From Prorocentrum cordatum (taxonomy: Eukaryota; Sar; Dinophyceae; Prorocentrales; Prorocentraceae), in NCBI GenBank assembly GCA_963575745.1, contig CAUYUJ010007224.1, positions 124,001 through 188,000 of the forward strand: DNA of 64,000 bases, read 5' to 3'. A program made the translations under genes and the position numbers. Positions 10,998 through 20,965 of the stretch are shown here, one piece after another (position 1 is the first letter of the stretch; every line of letters starts with the position of its first letter). Under the pieces are notes generated by a model. It had not been told where the DNA came from. It saw nothing but the letters and a program-made list of their open reading frames with translations, and ran no database searches.

Positions 10998-11645
10998 TGC
11001 GCGCAGGCAGAGCTCCAGACGGCTGCGCAGTCCTGCCAGGACCGCCCTGCCGCCGAGGGAGCCCGCGGCGCGCCCTGCGGGCAGCCGCTGGACGAGCAAG
11101 GCACGCACGCGGCCACCTGCACCCTGGGCGGCGGTGTGGAGCGCCGCCACGGCAGCCTCGAAAACGCGGTGGCCGGCCTGGTCCGCCGCTGGCTGCACCA
11201 GGAGCCGCTGACGGAGCAGCGGGTGCCGGCCTGGGACCGTGTCCGCAACCGGCGGCCGGCAGACCCGCCAGACGCAGACCTCCTCGAACGCGCAATCCTG
11301 GACGTCGAGTACAGCGACGGGGCCAGCCGCCACTGGATCGATGTTTCGGTCCGCCACCCGGCAGCCGAGGACGTGGCGCAGGCGGCGGCGCGCAGGCCTG
11401 GCGAGGCCGCCCGGAGAGGCGAGCGCCAGAAACACGCCAGGTACCCGGGGGACAGACTGACGCCGTTCGTGGTGGAAACCCCGGGGCGCCTAGGCGGAGA
11501 AGCCCGACGGTGGCTTCTGCGGCAGGTGCGCACGCTGCCGGAGGACCAGCAGCCCGTCGAGCTGACGCGGGCCTACAAGGCCATCAGCTGCGCCGTGCAG
11601 GCTCAGCTGGCGCTGCAGCGCCGCCGAGCAGCCGGGCTGGCTTGA
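10998..11645 (+). pseudogene. LINE-2 zinc finger and restriction-like endonuclease
   Basis: In the frame shifted by +1 from the RT, a CCHC-type finger reads C(2)-G-Q-P...G-T-H-A-A-T-C...R-H (about 11070-11145), the usual signature just before the endonuclease in R2-like elements. The nuclease follows: ERAILDVEYSDG and HWIDVSVRHP supply acidic residues, then ERQKHARYPGDRLTPFVVET (about 11418-11480) with the conserved K...YP and E, then GRLGGEARRWLL. It would nick the target DNA for target-primed reverse transcription. The frame ends with TGA at 11643-11645. Restoring one frame would join it to the RT, so the copy is young or recently active. Confidence 0.75.
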
Positions 11646-12310
11646 CGCCGCGGGGAGCGGCTCGCCCAGGCGGCGGCGCCAGACTGACTACTGGCCGGGG
11701 CCAGGCCGCTAGCTGGAACTGGGCGCACACTGAGCGCGGCACGCCGGGCTACTGCCTCCTGCGCCGCCTTCTCCCCTCCTCCCCCTTCGCCTCTGCCCTC
11801 CCTCCTGCCTCCTCGCCTCTCCGCCCCAGCAGGGGGGCTCCAGCAGGGCAGCTTGTGGCCGGCTCCGAAGGGGGGCGCCAGGCGCTCGTGGCCGGCTCCG
11901 AGGGGAGTCCCGGCGTGGCGGCGAGACCCGGGACCCCGACCCCAATGCCCGGGGGTCCCCCTGTGTGACGGGGGTGGGGACCCACTCGGGCGCCCCCGGG
12001 CTGAAGAGGAGGGGGTGGAGGAGGAGGAGGAGGAGGAGGAGGAGGAGGAGGAGCACGAAGGGGAGGAGGGGCAGAGAAAGGTTCGAAAAGAGGTGGGGTC
12101 GAGGAGGAGGCGCGACGAGGACGATCGAGACAGGAGGAGGAGGAATAGGGGTCGCAGGGAGGAGCAGGAGGGATGATAAGGAGGAGAAAGCGGAGGAGGA
12201 GAAAGAGGAGGAGGAGGGAAGAGGAGGCGGAGGAGGAGGAGTATCAGGAAGAGAAAGAGGAAGAGGAGAGACAGGAGAAAGAGAAAGAGGGTGAGGAGGA
12301 GGAAACATCG
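11646..12310. repeat. Low-complexity spacer: C/T-rich then GAG-rich arrays
   Basis: No gene is seen. 11745-11830 is C/T-rich. 12003-12055 is a GAG array and 12120-12306 an irregular purine-rich tract. Long frames here are artefacts of composition. Confidence 0.8.
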
Positions 12311-13000
12311 AAGACCACGGGCTGCCAAACTTATGCGAATTATATGCATGCAGTTCAAGGATGCGCACGTCCTCAATACGCTTGGAGGCGAAGCCTTACA
12401 TTGAACGTGCGATGCTAAACAAACTGCAGTGTGTCCCAGTTGCCCTTCAATACAAGGCTTCGCGGCGCAAGCCAGAGACAATGACAGTGGTAACGCAGTC
12501 TAACGCAACGCAAACAATCGCGAAGCATTACGCATCAGTTCAAACCATTTCAAAGCGATGGCATGCAACGCATTGGAATACGATTGATTACGATACGAGC
12601 CAATGCAAAACAATACGCAGCTATGCAACGCAGGGCACTCGCATTGCGCTGTAATTCCAAGCAGTTTTCAGCAACGCAGAGAATCCTGAGAAGCCAAGGG
12701 ACCTGGGGGACCCGCCAGGGAACCGCCGGCAATGATGAGGGGGCGGAGGAGGAGGAGGAAGAGGAGGAGGAGGAGGAGGAGGAGGACCGCGTGAAGAACC
12801 TCTGGAGCTCGACAGCGCCAGATGACCGTGCCTCTTGCGCAGAAGAGGTAGGTTCCCGTGTTGAAACGCTTCAATGGGATTAAGAAGAAACCCACCCATT
12901 TGCGTCGTGAACGAGATGCGACGGACGGTTTGGGGCAAGTTTTGATATCTGGGAGCCTTTATCGGGCCCCAGGACATTAGACAAACGATTCATCCGGGGC
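12311..13000. other. Unassigned, relatively AT-rich DNA
   Basis: The composition drops to near 45-50 percent GC. 12440-12660 repeats short words such as CAATAC and AACGCA without a clear period. 12738-12785 is a GAG tract. I see no gene. Confidence 0.5.
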
Positions 13001-13206
13001 AACGATGGAAGGGGATAGGCATAGTGGGGGTGCCTCGACCCGAGTCGCCCATTGATCGCCGATAGGGGCCCGATAGTCCCAACCTGCCCAGGTCCGTTCG
13101 GAGTCGCTATCGCGGGCGCATCGCAGATTTACCGGCGATGTATCGCCGATTCCAGGTCGATGTCCCCCCTATGCCAGTCCCCCCCTTCCCGTTGCCCTTC
13201 AGTTTA
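12999..13206 (+). repeat. TIR element family A (introner-like), copy 1
   Basis: Ends read GGGGCAACG (about 12998-13006) and CGTTGCCC (about 13193-13200), an inverted pair. The interior contains the family core CGCCGATTCCAGGTCGATG. A short direct repeat ACGAT lies outside both ends (left about 12986-12990, right about 13206-13210) and could be a target duplication. No host exon is recognised around it. Confidence 0.6.
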
Positions 13207-13585
13207 CGATGAATATACGTTCCGGGCAGAGGTACCACGCTGCGAAACACAACATCATCAAGATGCAAAGTTGATCCCGCGGAAGGGATACAGATTTTCA
13301 GGGGCAACGCGTACATGATTTACAGGCATTGCTGTATGAAGAGCACGCGACATTGGGGGTCTACAGTCAAAACCCATAGTAAGGAAGCAGTACGTCAGCA
13401 AGGGTATCCCGGCATCACTGCCTCTCGGGCCAATCCTTTGTAATTTTCCACGTCCACGGACGTCCGATTTGGAAGGTCCAAGGACCTTGCATCCTTCATT
13501 ACCGCGCGTCCTTGCTATCCGCTTTGACTGTAGGAAGGAGAAACGAGAGCTGATCAGGGACAGAAGCATTCGGTAAGGGAAAAGC
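13207..13585. other. Unassigned spacer
   Basis: Unique-looking DNA with no recognisable gene, repeat family or long frame of coding character. Confidence 0.5.
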
Positions 13586-13910
13586 TTGAGCAGGGGGGCG
13601 GTAGTAAGAGCGGCAGCAGCCGGAGCACCAGCACCAGCATGATAGCGCCTCGGCCCCGTCCTCAGTGGAACACGCAATGGCATAAACATAACAATTCAGA
13701 GGTCCGCGCGAATTGTTGGGGTTGGCGTCGGACCTTCGCAGGGGCGGCGCCGCAGGCGCCGCCAGGGGGCCCCAGTGCCGATCCGATGAATCCGCGCGGA
13801 CCTCCGATTGTTTCATGTTTATGTCACTGCTAATTCCTCTAAGCAAGAGCGGCACCAGCTGGAGCAGCAGTATCAGCATGATGGCGCCTCGGCTCCTTCC
13901 TTCTTCCTCT
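13586..13910. repeat. TIR element family D inside a 70-bp direct duplication
   Basis: A TIR element occupies about 13680-13828, with outer ends CATAAACAT and GAGGTCCGCGCG on the left and their complements on the right (CCGCGCGGACCTC, ATGTTTATG). It is bracketed by imperfect 70-bp direct repeats (about 13598-13668 and 13847-13905) sharing AAGAGCGGCA, CAGCATGAT and GCGCCTCGGC. The two repeats look like a duplicated host segment rather than a short target duplication. Confidence 0.55.
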
Positions 13911-14163
13911 CCGTGTCCACTTGCTCCCGCTCTCTTGCTGCTCCTCCCCACTGATCCTTCCCTTCCTCCCCCCCCTTCCCCTTCGCACCCTCCTTCCACT
14001 TCCCCTCCTTCACCTTCTCCCCCTCCTCCCCCCCCCTCCCCCCCCCTCCCCTCCTCCCCCGCACGTCACTTCCTCCCCCTCCTCCCCCCTGCTCCTCCTC
14101 CTCCTCCTCCTCAATCTCTCTCCCCTCCTCCTCCTCCTCCTCCTCCTCCTCTCCTCCTCCTCC

Positions 14164-14198
<35 letters not shown>

Positions 14199-14667
14199 GT
14201 CATCATCATCATCATCATCCTCGTCCTCATCCTCATCCTCATCCTCCTCCTCCTCCTCCTCCTCCTCCTCCTCCTCCTCCTCCTCCTCCTCCCCGTACCT
14301 CCTTTTTTTTGCGGACCATTGTCTCAACAAGCGCAGCCTTCGCACCTCTTCCACCGAAGCGCCGGCGGGGGCAACAAAACCAGGAGGTAAGGAGAGACGA
14401 GCGGGAACGACCGAACGGCGAGAACCGCAGTTGCCTTCCCGTCCTCCCCCTGCGACCCCCTCCCCCTTCCCGATTCTCCTCCTCCTGCCCGTCCGCCTTC
14501 GCTTCCCGAGGAGGCGGAGGCGGAGGGGGGTGTAGGAGGAGGAGGAGGAGGAGGAGGAGGAGGAGGAGGAGGAGGAGGCCCTTATCCTCTCTCTGCCCTC
14601 CTCCTCTTACTCCTCCTCCTCCTCCTTCTCCTCCTCCTCCTCTTCCTCCTCCTCCTGATCCAGCCCA
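13911..14667. repeat. Long C/T-rich, CAT, CTC and GAG microsatellite tract
   Basis: Order: C/T-rich (13940-14160), CAT/ATC array (about 14163-14218), CTC array (about 14240-14292), a unique 220-bp island (14300-14520), GAG array (14535-14577), CTC arrays (about 14600-14660). The island encodes an Arg/Pro-rich frame of no recognised family. LINE-3 begins at the end of the last array. Confidence 0.8.
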
Positions 14668-15350
14668 GCTGATCATCCGCATGCCGCTGGTGGAGTGGGT
14701 GCGCGCCGTCTGGACCAGACAGGTCCCGACGTCCATCCTCCCGAGTGCGCTGGACCAGGCCACCAAGGTCCAGGCCAGCAAAGCTACGCCACGGGAGCCG
14801 GTGGTCGGGCCAGCGGGGGCCATGCTCGCCACCCTCAGGCGCATCGGGTGGCAGGCCACATCAGCCACGACGTGGATCACGCACGACGGTGCGGAGCTGG
14901 ACCTGGCGGAGAGCATCGCGCCCAGAGCGGTCAAGGGTCTCATCCAGGTGGCGGTGACTTGACCAGGTGGCAGTTCCAGCAGGCGGCGGCGCACGACGGC
15001 ATGGGGCACCTTCGCGACGGCATCCACATCGGCCCGATCCAGCGGGTCATCGGCAGCCTCCTGCGCCAAGGGCTCAAGAAGGAGACGGCATGCTTCCGTT
15101 CGACCGTGGTTGGGGGTCAGTGGCCGCAAGCGAAGTTTTTCGAGGCCAGCCTGGCCGGCGACCCCCCACCCGCACGAAGTGCGGGGAGGCTCCTAGGACT
15201 CTGCCGCACCGCCACGGCGCTTGCGTGGCCTGGTGCAGGCAGCGACGCGAGAGCGAGATCGGCCGGGGAGGCTCCTAGGACTCTACCGCACCGCCACGGC
15301 GCTTGCGTGGCCTGGTGCAGGCAGCGACGCGAGAGCGAGATCGGCCACGC
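14668..15350 (+). pseudogene. LINE-3 RT connection region and zinc-knuckle block
   Basis: The first frame ends at 14962. It carries VGPAGAMLATLRRIGWQAT and WITHDGAELDLAE, typical of the post-polymerase region in dinoflagellate LINEs (compare VRGP and the RIGW/RLGW motif). A shift leads to IGPIQRVIGSLLRQGLKKET and VVGGQWPQAKFFEASLAG. The knuckle CGEAPRTLPHRH...C follows in yet another frame (about 15180-15230). The segment would link polymerase and RNase H and may bind nucleic acid. Confidence 0.7.
15183..15346 (+). repeat. 82-bp tandem duplication within LINE-3
   Basis: 15183-15264 and 15265-15346 are identical except for one base (G at unit position 21 in the first, A in the second). Eighty-two is not a multiple of three, so the duplication changes the frame of the zinc-knuckle block. 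The near identity shows it is recent compared with the decay around it. Confidence 0.95.
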
Positions 15351-15449
15351 GCGCTTCGCCAGCGGCACGCTCAACGCCATCCAGGAGATGTTTTGGGGGA
15401 GGTGCCTACTGCCAAACTGGCGGACCAGCCCCGCGCCCAAGCGGCACTG

Positions 15450-16050
15450 GGGCAGGTTGTGCGGTCGGTCGCCATCCCTGGCGGGGTCTTCGCGGGGGAC
15501 GGCTTCGTGGACGGCTCAGGGATGAACCTCACGGAGGCCGGCGATCTGCGCGTGGGTTTCGGATGCGCCTCGGTCGACCATTTCGGGCTTGCGACTGGCG
15601 CCTGCCACGGCTCTTCTCCTGGGTGGCTACAGGAGGTTGGCGAAGGGGAGCTCTTCGCGGCCGAGGTCATGATGCACCATGCCGTCCCTCCTTTTTTACC
15701 ATCTACAGCGACTACCAGAACTGGCTGGATGGCATCGAGGCAGGCCCTGTGGCCCGTGGCGTGCTGCCCGGCCACGAGTGCCTATGCGGAGCAGTGGAGA
15801 CGAACCTGGTGGCTCATCGTGGACATCGGCAAGGACCAGAGCCACTTCAGGAAGGTGAAGGCCCACCAGGCGAAGTCCAGGCTGGGCTACGGCACCGTGG
15901 AGAGGCGGCTGGCGCTGGCGACCAAGGCAGCGGACTCCGAGGCCAAGCTCGGCGCGCAATGCCATCCCAGAAGCTGGCCGTACGAGGTGGAGCAGCACAA
16001 GAAGCAGCTCGACATGGATGGCTGGCTAGGTCGTCCAAGTCGGAGCGCTG
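15450..16050 (+). pseudogene. LINE-3 RNase H, two frameshifts
   Basis: GDGFVDGSGMNL (15498-15530) gives the first Asp and GELFAAEVMMHHA (about 15646-15685) the Glu. The next Asp, IYSDYQNWLDGIEAG (about 15700-15745), lies one frame away. The final block RRLALATKAADSEAKLGA (about 15905-15955), with the last Asp, returns to the first frame, after KVKAHQAKS. All four acidic residues are present across frames, so this was an active-type RNase H before the shifts near 15690 and 15790. Confidence 0.75.
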
Positions 16051-17506
16051 GCCAACACCGAGCCAAGGGACTCTTCAGGGCGCCATGCGCGGACCGCGGC
16101 GAGCAGGCACGAGGACCTGGCTGGCAAGGCGAAGGTCCAGAAGAGGATGGCGCAGGGCCCTCACCCCGACAGCAGCGGCAGCAAGGCCAGAGGAGGAGCA
16201 GCGGCATTGGCAGCAGCGGCCGCAGTGGCAGTGGCGACAGCTGGCGCAGCAGCGGGCGCTGGCCCTGGCGATGCAGTGGAGGATGCCACGGCGCCAAGGG
16301 CGAACCGCAAGCGAGGTGGATCGGGTGACCAAGCCCCAGGAGGCGACGGAGCTGGCCCGAGCTCCAGGCGTCGGAAGGCGGTAGAGGCCAACATGGTGGT
16401 AGAGGTTGCAGCCGAGCGTCGGCAGCACGGCCACAAGCGTCGAGGCGACCAGGCCTATGCAGCTGGTGGACACATAGTTGCCTGGACCCGAGCGAGTTCG
16501 GCGCCCATGTCGACACCGTGTTCAGGGGGAAGTGCTAGCAGGACCCTCGAGCCCGACATCGACGACGAGCCGCTCTCCGTGCTTGTGAAGCCGCTGCTAG
16601 GAGCTGGAGGCCCAGCTTTTTCTGCGACCCTCAAGGCCGACGCAAGCTCCGGGAACCTCCTTGCCGACGCAAGCTGTGGGAACCCCAAGTTCGACGCAAG
16701 CTGTGGGAACCCCTCTGCCGACGCTAGTTGCGGGAACCCAAGGTCGGCTCAAGCCGTCGGGGGCGTCTTGGCCTTCCGTCGAAGCGAGCAGCCAGCAGCG
16801 AGCCCGTCGTCAGGCCAGCGCAGGTCCAGAATTTCTACGACTGGATCGACGCCGGTCCGAGGCGTAGCGACGGCTGGAGGGCGAGGGAGTCCGAGGCGCG
16901 TCTGGCAGCAAAGAGCGCCGCTGCCATCGCTGATCGCGGCCGCGCCCGCGATGAGCAGCACGGCAGGCGAGTCTCAGCCAGGATTCAGCGCGGGGTCGGG
17001 CCCCAGCTGTGCATACCTGATGACACGGACGGGCGGGCCGAGGCGGTCAGGCACCAGCCACAGTGGCCAGGCGAGGCGGCCAAGTACAAGTACGGGTACG
17101 ATCGTTGCGGAGCCAAGGCCAGGACGCCAGAGGACCTGAGCTCGGGCTTCTGCAGAGGGCAGCCAAAGGCGGTCGAGGACGCCCACCCGACGTATCAGCT
17201 CATGATCTCGGCATGTGGGTGCTCTGAGACGGTTGCGGGGCGCGGAGCGGCGGGGGCCAGGCGGCGCTTCTGCGAGACGAGTACACAGGAGTTCCGTCGA
17301 ACGAGAACTCGCGCACAAGACGGAACAACATGCGGAAGGGCAAAGATCCAGTCAAGCTACAGTTCTGGGGCGACCCCGTCAGAGTGGTCAGGGAGACCGA
17401 CCCGCTCGAGCAGCGCCTCAGTGGCGACCTCGGCGCGCGGGCAGTGCACACCGTGGGCAGCGCGCTGGAGGCCAATCTAGCGGAGGACGGCTGCGACGAG
17501 ACGTAG
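16051..17506 (+). other. Unassigned coding-like region, possibly the LINE-3 tail
   Basis: Frames of coding character change several times. A Cys-containing segment sits near 17100-17160 (YGYDRCGAKARTPEDLSSG), and a G/C-third-position frame from about 17341 ends at TAG 17504-17506 (includes LQFWGDPVRVVRETDPLEQR). No family was recognised. It may be the far C-terminus of the element or a decayed host gene. Confidence 0.4.
16639..16746 (+). repeat. 27-bp minisatellite, four units
   Basis: Four units of 27 bp, each encoding DAS(C/S)GN plus three variable residues in one frame. The middle two are almost identical. The unit length keeps the reading frame. Confidence 0.85.
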
Positions 17507-17940
17507 GAGCCCATCGTGAGCGGCGAGGTGCACGACGACTGCGATGTGCTGGAGGAACCCGACGGGAGCGACGAGCTGGAGATGTCCACCGGGTGCGGCG
17601 GCGTGGCCTCCTTCGGCGAGCTCATGGGGCCTGGCGGGCCCCGCGGGGGTCGTCGGGAACCTTGGGCAGAGCCACCGCTGAGCACGCCGTCGGCGGAGCC
17701 GCGTGCGGTGGAGAGGACATCTACGAGGATGTGCCCTCTCCGTGGCGCCTGTCTGCCGCCGCTACTGCGTCGGGGACTTGTACGCCGTGAAGGGCCACTG
17801 GCTCGCCGACATCTGCGCGACGGAGATGGCGGCCCCCGGCAGCCGCCCGTGGGGCGGGCGGCCGCCTGCCCGCCCGTGCGCGCGGGGCGCGCGCGGCGGG
17901 CGCCGACGGGCGGCGCGGACACGAAACCGCCCCGTCCGCC
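17507..17940 (+). other. Unassigned coding-like segment
   Basis: In the same frame as the segment ending at 17506, an acidic stretch runs SGEVHDDCDVLEEPDGSDEL. A neighbouring frame at 17755-17830 encodes VCRRYCVGDLYAVKGHWLAD. Third positions are G/C-rich. No domain was recognised and no splice junction could be fixed. Confidence 0.3.
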
Positions 17941-18115
17941 AGCCTGCGCGCTCTCCTCCTCCTCCTCCTCCTCTTCTTCCTCCTCTTCCTTTTCCTCCTT
18001 GTCCTTCTCGTCCTCCTCATCCTCCTCTTCTCCCACTCTCTCCCTCTCTCACTCTCTCTCTTTCTCCCTTTCTCTCTCTCTCTCGCTCTCTCTCTCCTCC
18101 ACCATTTTCCTCCCC
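17941..18115 (+). repeat. C/T-rich (CTC then CT) microsatellite
   Basis: CTC/CTT units to about 18030 followed by a CT dinucleotide array to about 18100. Confidence 0.9.
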
Positions 18116-18199
18116 CAGACATCCGATGCCCTTCTAGTTTCCCGACGTGCCCCCAGAAGACTCGACGTCCTTCCCTCGGAGCTGGTTCCTCATCGCGAG

Positions 18200-18375
18200 C
18201 CTGTCTGGCCTCCAAGATGGGGTCCGCATAGACAAGGTCGGAGGATCGCGCCGAATCGGCGGTCCGGTTGGATGTGGGGCTCCATTTTCTCCATCAGCCG
18301 ACGGCGCCGATGCAGCGCCGGCGATGTATCGGCGATGCGGCGCGATCCTCTCTACTCATCCTCCCTCCCTCCTCC
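18200..18375 (+). repeat. TIR element family E, copy 1 (truncated)
   Basis: Contains AAGATGGGGTC, AAGGTCGGAGGATCGCGCCG (about 18231-18250) and, at the far end, the complementary GCGGCGCGATCCTC (about 18339-18352). The interior is rich in CGATG/CATCG words. The outer right end is missing compared with the copy at 48.9 kb. A 75-bp relic of the same right end lies at 18990-19065. Confidence 0.6.
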
Positions 18376-18379
18376 CCGG

Positions 18380-20045
18380 GCCCCCGACGTCATGAATATA
18401 TCATAACGTTGACCCCCAGAGGACTGGACCCCTTCCCTGGGACCAGCGTTTCATCCTGAGTTTCAATGAGGGCTCCCAGAGGCCAATAAGAGCGGACCTC
18501 CAGCCGTGATTTTTGTTTGACGACGCAAAGGGGTCCGGGTGCCCTCACATCTGACGTTGCAGAAATTTGCAACATCGCACAAAACACCTCGGGAGCCCCG
18601 GACCCCAGACTTTCTGCATCATTTTCGAAGCCATATCGATCTGCAAGGTCTCGGGCCTCGAAGCTGGGCGAAAAAATGCTTGGTGTTTAAAACATGTGCA
18701 GCGCTTGGATATCAGGGTGCTCCCCCTCCCTCTGCACCTTTCGACGACGACGCCACTTGGCCCCAGGTGGGACACCTTCCCGAGAGGCAGTCATGGGACG
18801 CAGAGGCTCCCCAAGAAAGTACCGCGAATGTCCTGAGGGTCCGAGGGTCGGATGTCCTGCCCACCCCCCGCAAACGTCCACTAATTTGCCGTTAACCTCC
18901 TTTTTTGATTAGTTCATTCTGGGTTCCCTTGGGCGCCTGGCGAGGGGGGTGGGGGATTGACGGGGATTCCCGTTACGATTTCTCTTGCGACGCGCATGTC
19001 TGGGCCGCCCATGCATCCTCGATGCGGCGAGATCCTCTCTACTGATCCACCCTCCCCTGAGATCAGACGTTGCCAAAAGCTGCAGAGTCGCGAAAATCAC
19101 GATTGGAGTCCTAGACCCCACCTGTTCTGAATTGTTTTTCGAGCTGGGTGGATCTGTGATGGTCCGGGGCCCGCAGCCAGGCGAGCACGTCCACGACTTC
19201 CAGACCCTCACACCGCGAGGGGGTCTGGGTTCAACACCTTTCCTCAGGACCTGCTGTTCCTCTCGAGCAGTCTCGGTTTTTGGTCAGGGGCCGGTCCTGC
19301 GGCCCAGCGACGGAGGCGGGAAGCTGCAAACCATTTGCGCATGTTGCCAGGTTATCCTGCGCTGGAGGCTTGGGCTCCCTCCCCACACACCCCTCGGGTC
19401 ATGAAAAAGTCAGGACGGGCGGTTTTTCACTACTTCACTACTCTCGGCCTCCGGGGGGCCTTCCAGGGCCTTGGGGCCGTCGAAAAAAACCTCTGGAAGA
19501 ATCACTGGTTCCTGGGAAGGGGTCAAAGGCCCCTGGAGGTCACGTCATAAAAAAACATGACGTGGGGGGCCTGGGTCTCTAGAGAGGGATCTCAATTATG
19601 ACGTCGGGGGTTTTTGGGAGTAGCTACTCCCAGACCCCCGACGCCACGACTTTTTCACAACGTCGACTCCCAAAGGTTTCGACCCCTTCCCCGGGACCGG
19701 CTCTTCATCCCGAGTCGTGTTTTGACGGTCCCGACGCGCGGCCCTGGGATCCGACGTTGCACGAAAATTGCGACACCGAACAAGAATCACCACCAGAGCC
19801 CCAGACCCGATCTTTACGCGGCATCCTTCGAGCCGGATCGATCTGCGAGGGTCCCAGCTCCCGAAGCTGGGAGAACACGCCCGCCGTGGAACAGTTGCAA
19901 CGCCCGGATCTCAGGGTCCTCCTCCCCCCTTGTCCCTCCCCCCCCCTCGACGGCGACGCCACTTGGCCCCATGGTGGGATCGTCGCCCAGAGGCCGACGA
20001 CGGCGAAACACCTCCCGCCGTGGTTTTTGCTCGGTGCTGCAAAGG
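18380..20045. repeat. Cluster of family C elements, both orientations
   Basis: At least four copies: 18380-18840 (plus), about 19060-19260 (partial), 19380-19615 (inverted) and 19622-20045 (plus). Shared landmarks are CCAGACCCCCGACG at one end, GACCCCTTCCCCGGGACC, CATCCCGAG and TTTGACGGTCCC, and, deeper in, CGATCTGCGAGGGTCCC and GACGCCACTTGGCCCC. No gene is seen in the cluster. Confidence 0.65.
19602..19643. repeat. Head-to-head palindrome joining two family C copies
   Basis: GGGAGTAGCTACTCCC at 19616-19631 is a perfect 16-bp palindrome. Both sides extend through GGGGG/CCCCC into CGTC/GACG with a short T-run mismatch. It marks the point where two family C elements meet end to end. Confidence 0.8.
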
Positions 20046-20445
20046 GGCCCGGGCTCCTCCCTCCCCCTCCCCCTCCCCCTCGACGACGCTTCCCCCTCGA
20101 CGACGCCTCCCCCCTCCCTCCCCTATCTCCCTCCATCCCCTCCCCGTCCCCTCCCTCCCTCTTTCCCTCCCCTCCCTCCTTCCCTCCCTCCCGCCCTCCC
20201 CCCCCCCCTCCCCCCCCTCCTTCCCTCCCTCCCCTTTCTCCTTGCCCCCCCCCTCCCTCCCCTCCCCCCCCCCCTCCTTTCGCCCCCCCCCCCCCCCCGA
20301 CGACCCCTCCCGCGCAGCGCCCGCCCTGGGACGCGCCGGGCGGGCGGCGGCGCGGGCGGGCGCGCGCGCGCTCCGCGGACCGGCCGCGCAGGCGCCCGCC
20401 GCGCCGGCCGGCGCCGCCGTCGGCGCGGCCGCTTCCAGACGTATT
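20046..20445. other. C-rich homopolymer tract and GC-rich spacer
   Basis: 20060-20300 is poly(C) interrupted by T and A; 20310-20440 is very GC-rich with CG-dense words. No gene is seen. Confidence 0.7.
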
Positions 20446-20454
20446 CGAGCTTCG

Positions 20455-20531
<77 letters not shown>

Positions 20532-20553
20532 ATTGTTGTTGTGATTGTTGTTG

Positions 20554-20585
<32 letters not shown>

Positions 20586-20965
20586 GGTGGTGGTGGTGGT
20601 GGTGGTGGTGGTGTTGGTGTTGGTGTTGGTGTTGGTGTTGTTGTTGTTGCTGTTGTTGTTGTTGTTATTGTTGTTGTTATTGTTGATGTTGTTGATGCTG
20701 TTGTTGTTGTTGATGTTGGTTATGCTGTTGTTGTTGCTGTTGTTGTTGGTGGTGGTTTGGGTGCTGTTGTTGTTGATGATGATGCTGTTGTTGTTGCTGT
20801 TGTTGATGTTGTTGGTGGTGGCACTGGGGCTGGTGATGGTGCTGTTGTTGGTGGTGGTGGTGGTACTGGTGGTGGTGATGGTGCTGTTGTTGTTGTTGCT
20901 GCTGCTGCTGTTGTTGTTGCCGTTGTTGATGCTGTTGTTGTTGTTGCTGTTGTTGAATTCTCGCT
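20446..20965 (+). repeat. TTG (GTT) trinucleotide array, about 515 bp
   Basis: A pure TTG core to about 20570, then GTG and GTT mixtures with TGA/TGC variants to about 20960. It runs directly into a family F element. All three plus frames are open because the unit has no stop. Confidence 0.95.

Larger units (their letters stand above)
9807..11645 (+). mobile_element. LINE-2: non-LTR element with RT and restriction-like endonuclease, one frameshift
   Basis: 5'-truncated non-LTR element of the R2/NeSL-like architecture: RT palm and thumb, zinc finger, then restriction-like endonuclease, unlike LINE-1 and LINE-3, which carry RNase H. It is the best preserved element here, with two long frames joined by a single shift at about 10990. 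The reverse transcriptase lacks its finger blocks, so the copy was truncated on insertion or cut by the GAG array. Confidence 0.8.
14668..16050 (+). mobile_element. LINE-3: RT C-terminal part and RNase H, decayed
   Basis: A 5'-truncated non-LTR element related to LINE-1. Only the RT connection region remains (14668-14962), then a pre-RNase H block with zinc-knuckle-like motif (14955-15350) and RNase H (15480-15985). At least four frameshifts separate the pieces, one of them within an 82-bp tandem duplication. Confidence 0.75.

Noticed and set aside
10196-11533. 445-codon minus-strand frame
   Set aside because: Shadow of LINE-2; plus-strand YLDD and endonuclease motifs explain the sequence.
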